Part shown: in pieces, positions 1-7,417 of the stretch
How the letters are laid out: every line of letters begins with the position of its first letter
Numbering within the stretch: the stretch's first letter is position 1
The notes under the pieces: generated by a model
What the model saw: the letters and a program-made list of their open reading frames with translations, nothing else
What the model was told of the DNA's origin: nothing
Databases searched by the model: none
Program-made: the position numbers and the translations under genes
IMG/VR virus record: IMGVR_UViG_3300028762_000049
Span: 1 to 20,250 of that record
DNA: 20,250 nt
From: a virus
Strand: one strand, 5' to 3'

Positions 1-1540
1 CGTCAAACCCTTGAGACTCGTGAAAACGCTGTTGAACCACATGATCGACATTAGGTGTAGCCCACCAGTCTGCGGGTAAGACCACGGTCCTGGTGCAGCG
101 AGCTGTCTTATGGACAACAACCCATACGACCCCTGGACTGGACTCCGCTTTCTTACGATTGCGTTCCAGATGGCCCGATCCTGTGAGAGTCCAAGTAGAC
201 TTGCACTCGAAATAGCCCTTGCCGCGAACCCAGAAGTCAGGAGTCCAGCTCAAGTCTCTTGGGAAGTCGGGATCGAACTGCGTCAGGACCCGACCAGCTC
301 CGTATTTTGCGACTAGCTTACGCAGCAGGATCTCTTCGTAGGTCCCTTGGAACTTAAAGACCCGTCCCTCGATCTCAACATCATGGGTCTTTGAACTGGA
401 GCGAAGGCCCTTTAGCGCCTGCTCCGGGTTCTTGTTCGGACTCTCATGACCGTAGATTCTAAACCAGGTGGCCTTGCACTTGGCCATTATCAATGGATTG
501 GAGGTTGCCACCTCGTGCCCGTACCGCTCCATGTTTGTGGCTTCAATACGCCTCCGTACCTTTGCGGAACCCTTGCCCATGCCGCCATGGCGTAGCATGT
601 TGGTTTCTACAACGCGAGCCTTGACCTCAAGGCGCTTCATAGGGTGATCAACCCCATATTTCTTGGTATGAGCTTGCCCACGTTCCTCCACGTGCAGAGG
701 GTTGCGCATGTTGTGATCAAACCCAGTACGCTTCCTGTAGGTCTCTGCGGATTTCACTCGGATCTCAGGATTCTGGCGCGGACTCGAGAAGCCAGTGCGT
801 TTCCTGTAAGTGGATGCCCGCTGCTCAGTTATGCGTGCCATCTCTACAGGATCGGAGAATCTTTTCTTCAGTCCACGGCTAGTCTTAACCGCGACCTCTT
901 TGCACTTCATAGGGTTGGCAACACCGTAGCGATCCAGGCTCGTAGCCCGACGCTTGGCTACTACGTCTTTGATGTCGTTGTTAGAGACAAAAGAGCTGCG
1001 AGTCTTTGCCTTGACGTCTGGGTTACGCGCATGGTGCTCAGTTCCGTATCGCTTGAGATTGGTTGCCCTTGTCTTCGCACGTATGGCTTCAGCCGCAAAA
1101 CCATCGGGGCCAAAATTAGACCTCAGGGTCACGACAGACTTGGCATTGCGGCTTGCGAAGTCAGCCGCGTGGGCAGCTTCTGGGTCTTTAGTGCGGCATC
1201 CTAGGCAAACGGCTCTCAGAGTTGTGAACCTTGAGCACATGGAACAACGCTGGTCATTGCGGATCGCCGCCACCATCATTGTCACACGCTTCGTAGCTTC
1301 GAACCTGAACGTGTACCAGAAAGCAGACCACAGAGTATGGCGCTTGAACAGTTGGTCCATGAAGTCGCGGGCACCGCCACGATCAGCTGGAAACTTCTCA
1401 AGCAGGCGTACAACGAGTGCAGCCTGCTTGTCAGAGAGGAGTGCCCGTCCAGTGATTTTAGCGATTTCTGCTGCGATCTTGGACGGGTCTTTGGATGTGT
1501 CAACGAAACGACTTATGGAGCCCTTGCTGGAACTGTTCAC
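1..1540 (-). CDS. Repeat-rich Vsr-like homing endonuclease (C-terminus cut by window edge)
   Basis: A minus-strand frame stays open from a GTG at 1540 to the left edge (513 codons, no stop). Seen: an N-terminal helical region; a zinc-ribbon pattern CSMC...CLGC at residues 99-115; about eight imperfect repeats of roughly 22-27 residues at 155-380 with cores such as RYGVANPMK and KYGVDHPMK; and a C-terminal nuclease-like segment (TYEE near 400, WTPDF 432-436, YFECK 443-447). The PDF...ExK pattern is typical of Vsr/EDxHD-type PD-(D/E)xK nucleases, and KYGV repeats are known from phage homing endonucleases, where they probably contact DNA. The start is GTG because AGGAGA lies 5 nt upstream and no nearby ATG fits. 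It follows the sheath gene by 66 nt. Its base composition looks more A+T-rich than the sheath gene, consistent with acquisition. Free-standing homing is inferred. Confidence 0.82.
   Translation of the reverse strand, partial: MNSSSKGSISRFVDTSKDPSKIAAEIAKITGRALLSDKQAALVVRLLEKFPADRGGARDFMDQLFKRHTLWSAFWYTFRFEATKRVTMMVAAIRNDQRCSMCSRFTTLRAVCLGCRTKDPEAAHAADFASRNAKSVVTLRSNFGPDGFAAEAIRAKTRATNLKRYGTEHHARNPDVKAKTRSSFVSNNDIKDVVAKRRATSLDRYGVANPMKCKEVAVKTSRGLKKRFSDPVEMARITEQRASTYRKRTGFSSPRQNPEIRVKSAETYRKRTGFDHNMRNPLHVEERGQAHTKKYGVDHPMKRLEVKARVVETNMLRHGGMGKGSAKVRRRIEATNMERYGHEVATSNPLIMAKCKATWFRIYGHESPNKNPEQALKGLRSSSKTHDVEIEGRVFKFQGTYEEILLRKLVAKYGAGRVLTQFDPDFPRDLSWTPDFWVRGKGYFECKSTWTLTGSGHLERNRKKAESSPGVVWVVVHKTARCTRTVVLPADWWATPNVDHVVQQRFHESQGFD
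401..1078 (-). repeat. Imperfect KYGV-type protein repeats
   Basis: This coding stretch (residues about 155-380 of the left-edge endonuclease) contains about eight degenerate repeats. Each has a helix-like part rich in A, T, K and R, then [KR]YG or RTG, two to four residues, NP or a similar turn, and a charged tail. The repeats are diverged at the DNA level, so they are an old protein architecture rather than a recent tandem duplication. Confidence 0.75.
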
Positions 1541-1545
1541 TGGAT

Positions 1546-1551
1546 TCTCCT
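1546..1551 (-). promoter_or_regulatory. Ribosome binding site fixing a GTG start
   Basis: AGGAGA on the minus strand lies 5 nt before GTG at 1540. It decides the start of the left-edge endonuclease, which has no ATG in a suitable position. Confidence 0.7.
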
Positions 1552-1606
1552 GTGAGGATTTCCAGCTATTTACAGTGCCAGACGGCAGGGCTCCTGGTCG
1601 TTACAG

Positions 1607-3544
1607 TCATTGTGTGTTTCCGTTGACTTGTGCGAGGACTTCGTTAAACGCCACACCCTGTTTCGAGATCACGATTTGGAGTTGGATCTCATGAATCGGG
1701 ATCATCGGCACCAGGACCACGGTAACCACCAAGATGCCGGCGTTTGCCGTCGTCGGGGTGTTGTTCCCGTTGTCGCACTCGACCGTGTAGTCAGACAGAC
1801 CATTCGACGCCTTGACGTTGTCGAGGTAGGCACTGCAACTGTTGATGATCTGACGCCGGACCGCGTCGGTATCCATTTCCTGCAGCGAATACAGCAGGAA
1901 CTGATACAGGGCGACCTTGATCACGTTGGTGATCCGTCGCACAGACAGCCACGACAGAGCCGAGTACTGGGCAGCCAGTGTTTGCTGCTCCCACAGGGCA
2001 ATGCCCTGGCCGACGAAGGTGCGGGTGTAGTTCACCTGCGCCTGGAACAGATCGGTCGCTTCCCCGTCGTCGTAGGCGTAGCGCTGCTTCAGCACGTTGA
2101 GCAGGCCGCGGTTCAGACCAGCGATCGAGTACGCCTGATTGGCAACGCGATCGGTCCGAGCACAGAGGGCGGCGGCCCAGCCGCTTGGCGGGTTGTAGAC
2201 CTGCTTGCCATTGATCAGGTCCGCCTGGAGCAGGTCCGGGCAGAACAGAGCACTGTACGTCGAGTTGAGGTTCAGGTTCAGGTTGCGATAGTCGATGGCC
2301 GATTGGAATTGCTGGCTCGACGACGGAACGTCGATCAACGAGACGGCGTCACCACGACCCTGCACCAGCGTGTCGAGCGACAGCTGGTAGACCGGATCTG
2401 CGATGCCAGCATTGACGAAGGTGTTGGTGTTGTACAGGCTCTTGTTGGCGAAGATCTGCATCGCCAGCGCAATCTGGTAGCTGGTCGGTGTGGTACCGCT
2501 GTTACCACCAGTCATCGCCGTCTCGACGACAGCATTGATCGTCGGCACGCTTGGCAGCGCCGGCACGTTCGACAGCACCTGGATGTAGGACGAGAACGGG
2601 TTGATCCGATCTTCGAGCTCCGTCTGGGTACCCGACGAGTCGACGTTTGGCAACAGGGTGCAGGTCCAGGTTTCGAGCGCGCCTTGGTTCGGCTGCGTGT
2701 TATCGAACACCGAGACAACGAATGTGTCACTGCCAACGACCTGACCTGCGTCTGTGATCGGCTGCTGCGTGGGATTCGGCGTGATGGTGTTGGTGTCGAC
2801 GAACGACACGGCGGCTGCACCAACGGTCGTGATCAGACCGAAGGTACCACCGGTCACGCGTCCGTACACATTGTAGCCGATCGCGTTGGGAACCGCGGTC
2901 CAGTTCACCGTGATCGATGCCACAGGGATCGACAGGCCGCTGGTGATGACCGTGGCCGGGCTGGAGGCCAGACCTTCACCATTCGGTCCCAGGGCCGACA
3001 CCATGTAGGTGTAGGTGGCGCTGGGGATCGAGCCGCCCGAACCCGTGTTCGCAGTGGCGGTTGCGGTCGGAGAGGTAAGAGCAGCCGTGCTTATCTGGAT
3101 GCTTGTGTTATCTCCATACGAACCCTGGCCATGGATCGGGTAGAATAGCGAGATCGCTTCTTGCCCCGGGGACACGTAGGTGCTGATGTCCAGATTGACT
3201 GGGTTGGCGAAGGACTGGCCACGGAGCTTGGTGGTTCCGTCGGTGTCCGCGTACATGAGTACACCGGCGTAGAGGGCGCCAGAGCCGACAACGCGCAGAC
3301 CCCAGGCTTGCTGACCTTCGGTGAAGTAGTTGAGGCCGGCCTGGATCGTCATGGAGACCGATGGATCCGGATTGCCGTACTCGCCCAGCCAGTCTTGCGC
3401 GTTCGTGAACAGCATCGGGTTCGTCGAGCCTTGCACCGACACGATGGGGAACGCAGCGACGGTGACACTGGTGCTGGTGATGACCGACGACAGGTTGATT
3501 TCGGTGACGCGAACGTCACTAGCGCGGGAAACGATTTGCGTCAT
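1607..3544 (-). CDS. Contractile tail sheath protein
   Basis: A 645-residue protein that polymerises around the tail tube and contracts during infection. The C-terminal half has recognisable sheath hallmarks: WAAALCARTDRVA (456-468), AGLNRG (475-480), the GIALWEQQTL segment (514-523) and SVRRITNVI (534-542), which form the conserved sheath core. The extreme C-terminus is a beta-strand-rich region (IPIHEIQLQIVI) of the type that donates strands to neighbouring subunits. An extra domain at about 172-252 has a fibronectin type III/Ig-like pattern (TYTYMVSALGPNGEG, ITVNWTAVP, GYNVYGRV) and is inserted before the native strand TFVVSVFDN. The gene starts 1 nt after the stop of the preceding small gene, so translation is probably coupled. 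The family is certain; the domain insertion is a pattern-based call. Confidence 0.95.
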   Translation of the reverse strand: MTQIVSRASDVRVTEINLSSVITSTSVTVAAFPIVSVQGSTNPMLFTNAQDWLGEYGNPDPSVSMTIQAGLNYFTEGQQAWGLRVVGSGALYAGVLMYADTDGTTKLRGQSFANPVNLDISTYVSPGQEAISLFYPIHGQGSYGDNTSIQISTAALTSPTATATANTGSGGSIPSATYTYMVSALGPNGEGLASSPATVITSGLSIPVASITVNWTAVPNAIGYNVYGRVTGGTFGLITTVGAAAVSFVDTNTITPNPTQQPITDAGQVVGSDTFVVSVFDNTQPNQGALETWTCTLLPNVDSSGTQTELEDRINPFSSYIQVLSNVPALPSVPTINAVVETAMTGGNSGTTPTSYQIALAMQIFANKSLYNTNTFVNAGIADPVYQLSLDTLVQGRGDAVSLIDVPSSSQQFQSAIDYRNLNLNLNSTYSALFCPDLLQADLINGKQVYNPPSGWAAALCARTDRVANQAYSIAGLNRGLLNVLKQRYAYDDGEATDLFQAQVNYTRTFVGQGIALWEQQTLAAQYSALSWLSVRRITNVIKVALYQFLLYSLQEMDTDAVRRQIINSCSAYLDNVKASNGLSDYTVECDNGNNTPTTANAGILVVTVVLVPMIPIHEIQLQIVISKQGVAFNEVLAQVNGNTQ

Positions 3545-3545
3545 T

Positions 3546-3809
3546 TCAGTTCGCCTTCACTTCAGGGGTGGGGGCCGGAGCCGGAGCCGGAGCAACTGCC
3601 GGCAGCGGGATCGGCCTCAACGTGAAGGTGGAGCCGTCGTCGTTGTAAACCCGGATGTTGACTTGGACCGACAACCAGTTCGTATCGACCGTGAAGCCCG
3701 GAGGCAGACTAGCCCGGCGCTTCGGTTGGATCATTGCGTGGTCAACCGAACCGTTGGGTGCTGTCAACTGCACCGAGACGGGGTGGGAATTCATGTTCAG
3801 AACGTCCAT
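3546..3809 (-). CDS. Small hypothetical virion-region protein
   Basis: An 87-residue protein with no family I recognise. The first 70 residues look like a small beta domain (VSVQLTAPNG, WLSVQVNIRVYNDDGSTFTL) and the tail is a flexible proline-alanine tract (PAVAPAPAPAPTPEV). AGAGGA lies shortly before the ATG at 3809. It sits 12 nt after the 222-residue gene and 1 nt before the sheath start, so the three genes are almost certainly cotranscribed. That position suggests a neck, tail or minor virion component, but nothing in the sequence proves this. Confidence 0.75.
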   Translation of the reverse strand: MDVLNMNSHPVSVQLTAPNGSVDHAMIQPKRRASLPPGFTVDTNWLSVQVNIRVYNDDGSTFTLRPIPLPAVAPAPAPAPTPEVKAN

Positions 3810-3821
3810 GATGGATCCTCT

Positions 3822-4490
3822 TTAGAAAGGGAAGAACTGCTGTCCGGGTTTGAGGGCGGGACCGTCTTGTAAGACGATCTGATTGATGCGGCCCCGCGTC
3901 CCGAGCGCAGGTTCCGATACGTATCCGTGGATCGTGATGTTGGACACCACTTGGTAGACCGACTCGGTATCGGCCGGATTCTCGCGCTTCGGGATCGAGA
4001 TGCTGTCACTCAACGTGACCCCGATTGTGAGCCGGGACAGCCCGTAGTCGATCTGGAAATTGATGGCGCCGTTGCGTCGGGTGAAGAGCCAACGCCGCAT
4101 GTACTGGTTCACGGCCTCTGGGCCCATGCCATCCATCTTGTTCGTGACGTAGGTTGCCTCGATCTCGAAGTTGGTTGGCAGTACCTTCGCCATCTGGAAC
4201 TGTTTGTTGTCGTTGCTCAGAGTGACGGGAATGCCATGCCTGGCCATTCGGTTCGTCGTGTAGCCATCCGTATTGGGGCTAGACGTCTGATGCCAGAGGA
4301 AGATGTACGGGTACTCGGGCTGCTTGTTTCCAAGCATGGCCTTCAGATTGGTCAGCGCGTCTGGACTGGTGACGAAGATAGTCGGAGCACGGAACTGCTC
4401 GATCATGTAGTGGCAGAAGCCGGCGCGAACAAAGTCGTCTACCGGCTTGATCTCCGTCTGGGGCTTTGGATCAGGGATTGCGTTGGTCAT
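3822..4490 (-). CDS. Probable virion structural protein (head-tail region)
   Basis: A 222-residue mixed alpha/beta protein without signal peptide or membrane segment. Features seen: FRAPTIFVTSP (33-43), the polar stretch ANYxTNKMD-like around 114-121, NQYMRRWLFTRRNG, and a strand-rich C-terminal half (INFQIDYG, LTIGVTLSDS, VVSNITIHGYVSEP). GGAGG lies close upstream of the ATG at 4490. It is the first gene after a strong terminator and is followed by the 87-residue gene and the sheath. Phages of this type often keep tail-terminator or sheath-stabiliser proteins in this position, so a neck or tail-completion role is plausible. This is contextual inference, as I do not recognise the family. Confidence 0.8.
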   Translation of the reverse strand: MTNAIPDPKPQTEIKPVDDFVRAGFCHYMIEQFRAPTIFVTSPDALTNLKAMLGNKQPEYPYIFLWHQTSSPNTDGYTTNRMARHGIPVTLSNDNKQFQMAKVLPTNFEIEATYVTNKMDGMGPEAVNQYMRRWLFTRRNGAINFQIDYGLSRLTIGVTLSDSISIPKRENPADTESVYQVVSNITIHGYVSEPALGTRGRINQIVLQDGPALKPGQQFFPF

Positions 4491-4562
4491 TCAAGCCTCC
4501 GGTTCCCATAAAATTAACGAGCAGGGACCGCTTGGTAGTCACTGATCTAGGCCCCATAAAAG

Positions 4563-4587
4563 AAAAGGGAGCACGCGGCTCCCTTTT
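4563..4587 (-). terminator. Intrinsic terminator (symmetric)
   Basis: A perfect 10-bp stem AAAAGGGAGC/GCTCCCTTTT encloses a 5-nt loop. On the minus strand it is followed by CTTTTA, giving a U-rich tail, and it lies 34 nt after the stop of the 142-residue gene. The A and T ends make it potentially bidirectional, but no plus-strand gene uses it. It separates the capsid-side genes from the tail-sheath group. Confidence 0.85.
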
Positions 4588-4621
4588 GGATCGAACGAGC
4601 ACCGACGTGCGCTCGATGCGA

Positions 4622-5050
4622 TTACTTGCCGGTCTTGACCTTGGCTTGCGGACGGGCCGACGCGGTGACGCGCGGCGCATTCAGGCGGGACAGGACTGCG
4701 GCCATCTGCTTGGCGGTCGAAGCGACGGCCGGAACCATCTCTTCTTCCTCGGCCACCGGCTCGTCGGCGACTTCGTCGAGCGGATCTTCACCGAACTCGG
4801 CGACCACCGGCTCTTCGCACGGTTCTTCGGCCACGGGCTCGAGCTCGGCCTTGACCTTGGCTGCGGCCACAACCTGGCCGTGTGCGTAGCGGTTGGTGGC
4901 TTCGATCGTGCGGATGGCGTCGTTGACGTCACCCTCTTGGCCTGCCTTGGCGAACAGGCGAGCGGCCAGGACGGGATTCTTGTTGGCGACCAGCTCGTTC
5001 AGAGCCAGTGCCACCCAATCCATCGCCCGGTTGTACTTCATCGGCTTCAT
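4622..5050 (-). CDS. Acidic hypothetical protein
   Basis: A 142-residue protein with three visible parts. Residues 1-60 are a helical domain (YNRAMDWVALALNEL, ARLFAKAGQEGDVNDAIRTIEATNRYA). Residues about 68-108 are a very acidic, Pro/Val-rich linker (AEEPCEEPVVAEFGED, VAEEEEM). The C-terminus is short and basic (RVTASARPQAKVKTGK). AAGGAA precedes the ATG at 5050. It lies 45 nt after the zinc-ribbon nuclease gene and ends before a strong terminator. The acidic/basic layout resembles scaffold-like or internal head proteins, but no family is recognised. Confidence 0.75.
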   Translation of the reverse strand: MKPMKYNRAMDWVALALNELVANKNPVLAARLFAKAGQEGDVNDAIRTIEATNRYAHGQVVAAAKVKAELEPVAEEPCEEPVVAEFGEDPLDEVADEPVAEEEEMVPAVASTAKQMAAVLSRLNAPRVTASARPQAKVKTGK

Positions 5051-5095
5051 GGTGTGTTCCTTCAGTGTTGCGTTTGGGAATTCAGACTGTGAGAC

Positions 5096-6136
5096 TCAAA
5101 CTGAGGCACCACCGCTAAGACTACGCCAGCTTGGAAGATGACGAACCCGAGTAAACCTGCCTCTTGCGAAGCAGAACACACGGAAGTCATCGAATTCAGC
5201 TAGCGCGGCCTTGAACTTGGCGCGGTTCTCTTTGAGAGCGTGTTCCTGCGGCATCCAGTGATAATGCTGCAGACCTAATGAAGACCTATCTTTGACCTCG
5301 ATCAGCGTGCTGCCAATCTTGAAATCTGGACGATAGCCACGGATGTCTCCGTAGATGGGATGCCTGTACTTCACCTCGCAGTTGCTGGGTTCGTACTCGA
5401 TCTGGCTTGGATCGACACCCTTCTCGTTGACTAGAAGCTCAACAAACTGCCGTTCCACCAATGAACGTGTTTTGAAGGCAACACCACCTACGGTGAACTC
5501 ATGCCAGCACGCGGAGGGCTGACACACGGTGCAGCGAACATTGTACCTAGACTTGCTTGGAGCAGTCACCTTGTAGGTCAGGAGCTTGAACTCATGACCA
5601 CACTCAGTGTCCGTAACAAGGACTGTACTTGGAACATACTGGCTGACCTTCGAACAACGCAGATTTGAATTGCGACTTCTGAGCTTCTTCACAAACTCTT
5701 CATGAGTGACGTACCTGAATCGGTCGTATGCATCCTGTCTGCATTTGACACACGGGTACTGGATCGTTGGTGTGAAGAAGACTGAAGCCACGGCGTGAAA
5801 CTTGTGGTCACACGTCAGGCACTTAAACAGATGCTTGTCGGTAGCGTAATGTCCACCAACCTTCAGGCATCTATACTTGTCTTTCCACCCCAGCTCGGCT
5901 AGCTGTTCGTTGGTGTTGGTGACAGTGCGCTCGTAAGCTTGAAACTTACGCACCATCTGACACCGACAACGCTGAACACGGGCTGATCCACGATTGACGA
6001 CACGCTTGGTACCACAAAGAGTGCACTTGACCTGACCTTCCAGCTCGTTCAACATGCGCACCATTGTGAAGGACTGACGTTCAGCGTATCTGACAATCAA
6101 CTCACGACTTGATTTGGGTTTTGGTCCGGTCTTCAT
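5096..6136 (-). CDS. Zinc-ribbon plus PD-(D/E)xK nuclease, putative homing endonuclease
   Basis: A 346-residue protein. Three cysteine-paired modules are visible: CTLC...CRC at 38-59, CLTC...CVKC at 106-132, and a degenerate C/CGH...CTVC at about 161-205. They probably bind zinc and DNA. The C-terminal nuclease domain has SLVERQFVELL (225-235), GYRPDF (267-272) and LIEVKD (278-283), the PD...ExK pattern of Vsr/TnsA-like enzymes. The frame extends upstream to 6220, but GGAAG 6 nt before the ATG at 6136 and the hairpin-rich leader favour 6136. It sits between the major capsid gene and an acidic small gene and looks more A+T-rich than its neighbours, which fits a mobile free-standing endonuclease. 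The exact target and activity are not deducible. Confidence 0.85.
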   Translation of the reverse strand: MKTGPKPKSSRELIVRYAERQSFTMVRMLNELEGQVKCTLCGTKRVVNRGSARVQRCRCQMVRKFQAYERTVTNTNEQLAELGWKDKYRCLKVGGHYATDKHLFKCLTCDHKFHAVASVFFTPTIQYPCVKCRQDAYDRFRYVTHEEFVKKLRSRNSNLRCSKVSQYVPSTVLVTDTECGHEFKLLTYKVTAPSKSRYNVRCTVCQPSACWHEFTVGGVAFKTRSLVERQFVELLVNEKGVDPSQIEYEPSNCEVKYRHPIYGDIRGYRPDFKIGSTLIEVKDRSSLGLQHYHWMPQEHALKENRAKFKAALAEFDDFRVFCFARGRFTRVRHLPSWRSLSGGASV

Positions 6137-6142
6137 TTCTAT

Positions 6143-6147
6143 CTTCC
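6143..6147 (-). promoter_or_regulatory. Ribosome binding site choosing the 6136 start
   Basis: GGAAG on the minus strand lies 6 nt before ATG at 6136. The longer in-frame start at 6220 falls in a hairpin-rich intergenic leader without a comparable site. Confidence 0.55.
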
Positions 6148-6185
6148 AGCTGGGCAAACAGCTAGTTGAATGTTGGTGACGGTAG

Positions 6186-6206
6186 CTCAGCCTTTTGCCG
6201 ACTGAG
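6186..6206 (-). other. Hairpin in the nuclease leader
   Basis: On the minus strand CTCAGTC pairs with GGCTGAG (seven pairs including one G-T) around a 7-nt loop. It lies in the leader between the capsid-gene hairpins and the nuclease start. It has no U-tract, so it is not a typical terminator. It could affect mRNA stability or translation. Confidence 0.4.
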
Positions 6207-6246
6207 CAGTGGTGCCCCACGTTCCCGCCGTAACTATCAAAGAGAA

Positions 6247-6303
6247 CCGCGCCGAAGCACGGTGAAGGGAGCCGAAGCTCCCGGGTGCCTCAAAAAGAGG
6301 CAC
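6247..6303 (-). terminator. Three consecutive hairpins after the major capsid gene
   Basis: In transcription order: GTGCCTC/GAGGCAC with a TTTTT loop (6285-6303), directly abutting the capsid stop codon; GGGAGC/GCTCCC with a TTCG loop (6267-6282); and CCGTGC/GCGCGG with a TTCG loop and one G-T pair (6247-6262). TTCG tetraloops are exceptionally stable. The last hairpin is followed on the minus strand by TTCTCTTT, so the array can terminate transcription and also protect the capsid mRNA 3' end. Confidence 0.7.
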
Positions 6304-7377
6304 TCATAGACGGTAGCCCTTAGCGAAACTGCGAGAATTCGCCACCGAGACGGCGAGCGATTCATGCAGGACGAAGCCGCGGCCCGGGATCTTCTCGATC
6401 GAGATGTCGATCGGGGTGGACTGGAGGCCGCCGCGGTCGCTGTACGCTCCGTGGTTCATGGCGTCCGAGATCACGAAGAACTCGCCCTGGCCCAGGACCT
6501 TGTGTTCCGGGTGACGGAACGCGTCCGACGTGATGGTCATGCCGTACAGCGTGCCCAGTTCGCCGGTCAGCAGCAGCTCGTGACGCGCGACCGGGTCGAT
6601 GGCGGTGAAGAAGTCGGAGTTGCCGACCACGTCTTGCCACAGGTCCGTCGCCATCAGCAGGTGAGCGCCCTTCAGGCCCCAGCGCGTCACATTCGTGACC
6701 ACGGTCATCAGGCTGTACGGGGTCAGCTGACCCGACACGATGGTCAGGTTATTGTCGACGCCGACGAGCTGTTGGAGCTGGTTGTAGTACAGGCGGTCTT
6801 CGGCGACCATCGTCGCTTCCACTGCCTCGATGTACTTCTCTTGCAGCACGTCGCCGCTCGATTGGTTCAGCTCGACCTGGGGAATGAACGGACGGGCCAC
6901 GACCACCAGTTCCGGCGGGGTGAACCACTTGTCGCGCGTGATCTGCGACTCGACCTTCGTCGGGCTGGTCGACCAGACCGCGGTCACGTTCTTGGTGCGC
7001 AGCGGGAAGCGCGGCACCGAGCCTTGCTGGACGTCGATCTTGGCCAGGTACTTGCGCATGAAGCCCTGGCGATTCGCGGTGATGTACAGCGCGTCGCTGA
7101 TCTTCTCGCCGAGCAGGCGGTGGGCTTCTTGGTCGTTGAAGGCGGCTTGCACCAGCTCCTTCGACTGCGCGCTGTCGATGGCCAGCATGTTGCCTTGGGA
7201 GGCAGCGGTCAGGAAGCGACGTTGCTGTTCGAGCAGGTCCTTCTTGGACGAGGCGTTCAGTTCGCCTTTGCCGGAGCCAGCGTACTGGCCGACCGCGTAC
7301 TCGTTCGAGCCGGCGACCTTGATTTCGTGTGCCAGGACGGGGGCCTTGGCGGCACGGACTTGAGCTTGGGTTCGCAT
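6304..7377 (-). CDS. Major capsid protein
   Basis: A 357-residue protein forming the head shell. Seen: a polar N-terminal arm (residues 1-60), then a helical/strand body with patterns expected of an HK97-fold subunit, such as FMRKYLAKIDVQQGSVPRFP, EATMVAEDRLYYNQL, a spine-like helix region, and a terminal domain with LLTGELGTLYGMTITSDAF and EFFVISDAMNHGAYSDRGG. The length is usual for phage major capsid proteins. AGGAGA precedes the ATG at 7377. It is the third gene of a scaffold/decoration-like/capsid cassette and is followed immediately by a hairpin array. The assignment rests on segment patterns plus position; no homology search was run. The N-terminal arm may be processed by the upstream protease, but this is not shown. 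Confidence 0.88.
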   Translation of the reverse strand: MRTQAQVRAAKAPVLAHEIKVAGSNEYAVGQYAGSGKGELNASSKKDLLEQQRRFLTAASQGNMLAIDSAQSKELVQAAFNDQEAHRLLGEKISDALYITANRQGFMRKYLAKIDVQQGSVPRFPLRTKNVTAVWSTSPTKVESQITRDKWFTPPELVVVARPFIPQVELNQSSGDVLQEKYIEAVEATMVAEDRLYYNQLQQLVGVDNNLTIVSGQLTPYSLMTVVTNVTRWGLKGAHLLMATDLWQDVVGNSDFFTAIDPVARHELLLTGELGTLYGMTITSDAFRHPEHKVLGQGEFFVISDAMNHGAYSDRGGLQSTPIDISIEKIPGRGFVLHESLAVSVANSRSFAKGYRL

Positions 7378-7417
7378 GTTGGAAATCTCCTAATGAGGGT
7401 TGGGTCAGTACCGCGGA

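Noticed and set aside
644-1694. Overlapping plus-strand frames of 186 and 246 residues
   Set aside because: They lie opposite the KYGV-repeat endonuclease, which has recognisable zinc and nuclease motifs and a good ribosome site.
1610-3148. 512-residue plus-strand open frame
   Set aside because: Antisense to the tail sheath; its Arg/Val/Asp-rich composition is typical of a shadow frame.
6170-6245. tRNA-like GGTAGCTCAG on the plus strand
   Set aside because: The D-arm resemblance is not followed by a 7-base anticodon loop, a T-arm or a matching acceptor stem, so it is a simple hairpin.
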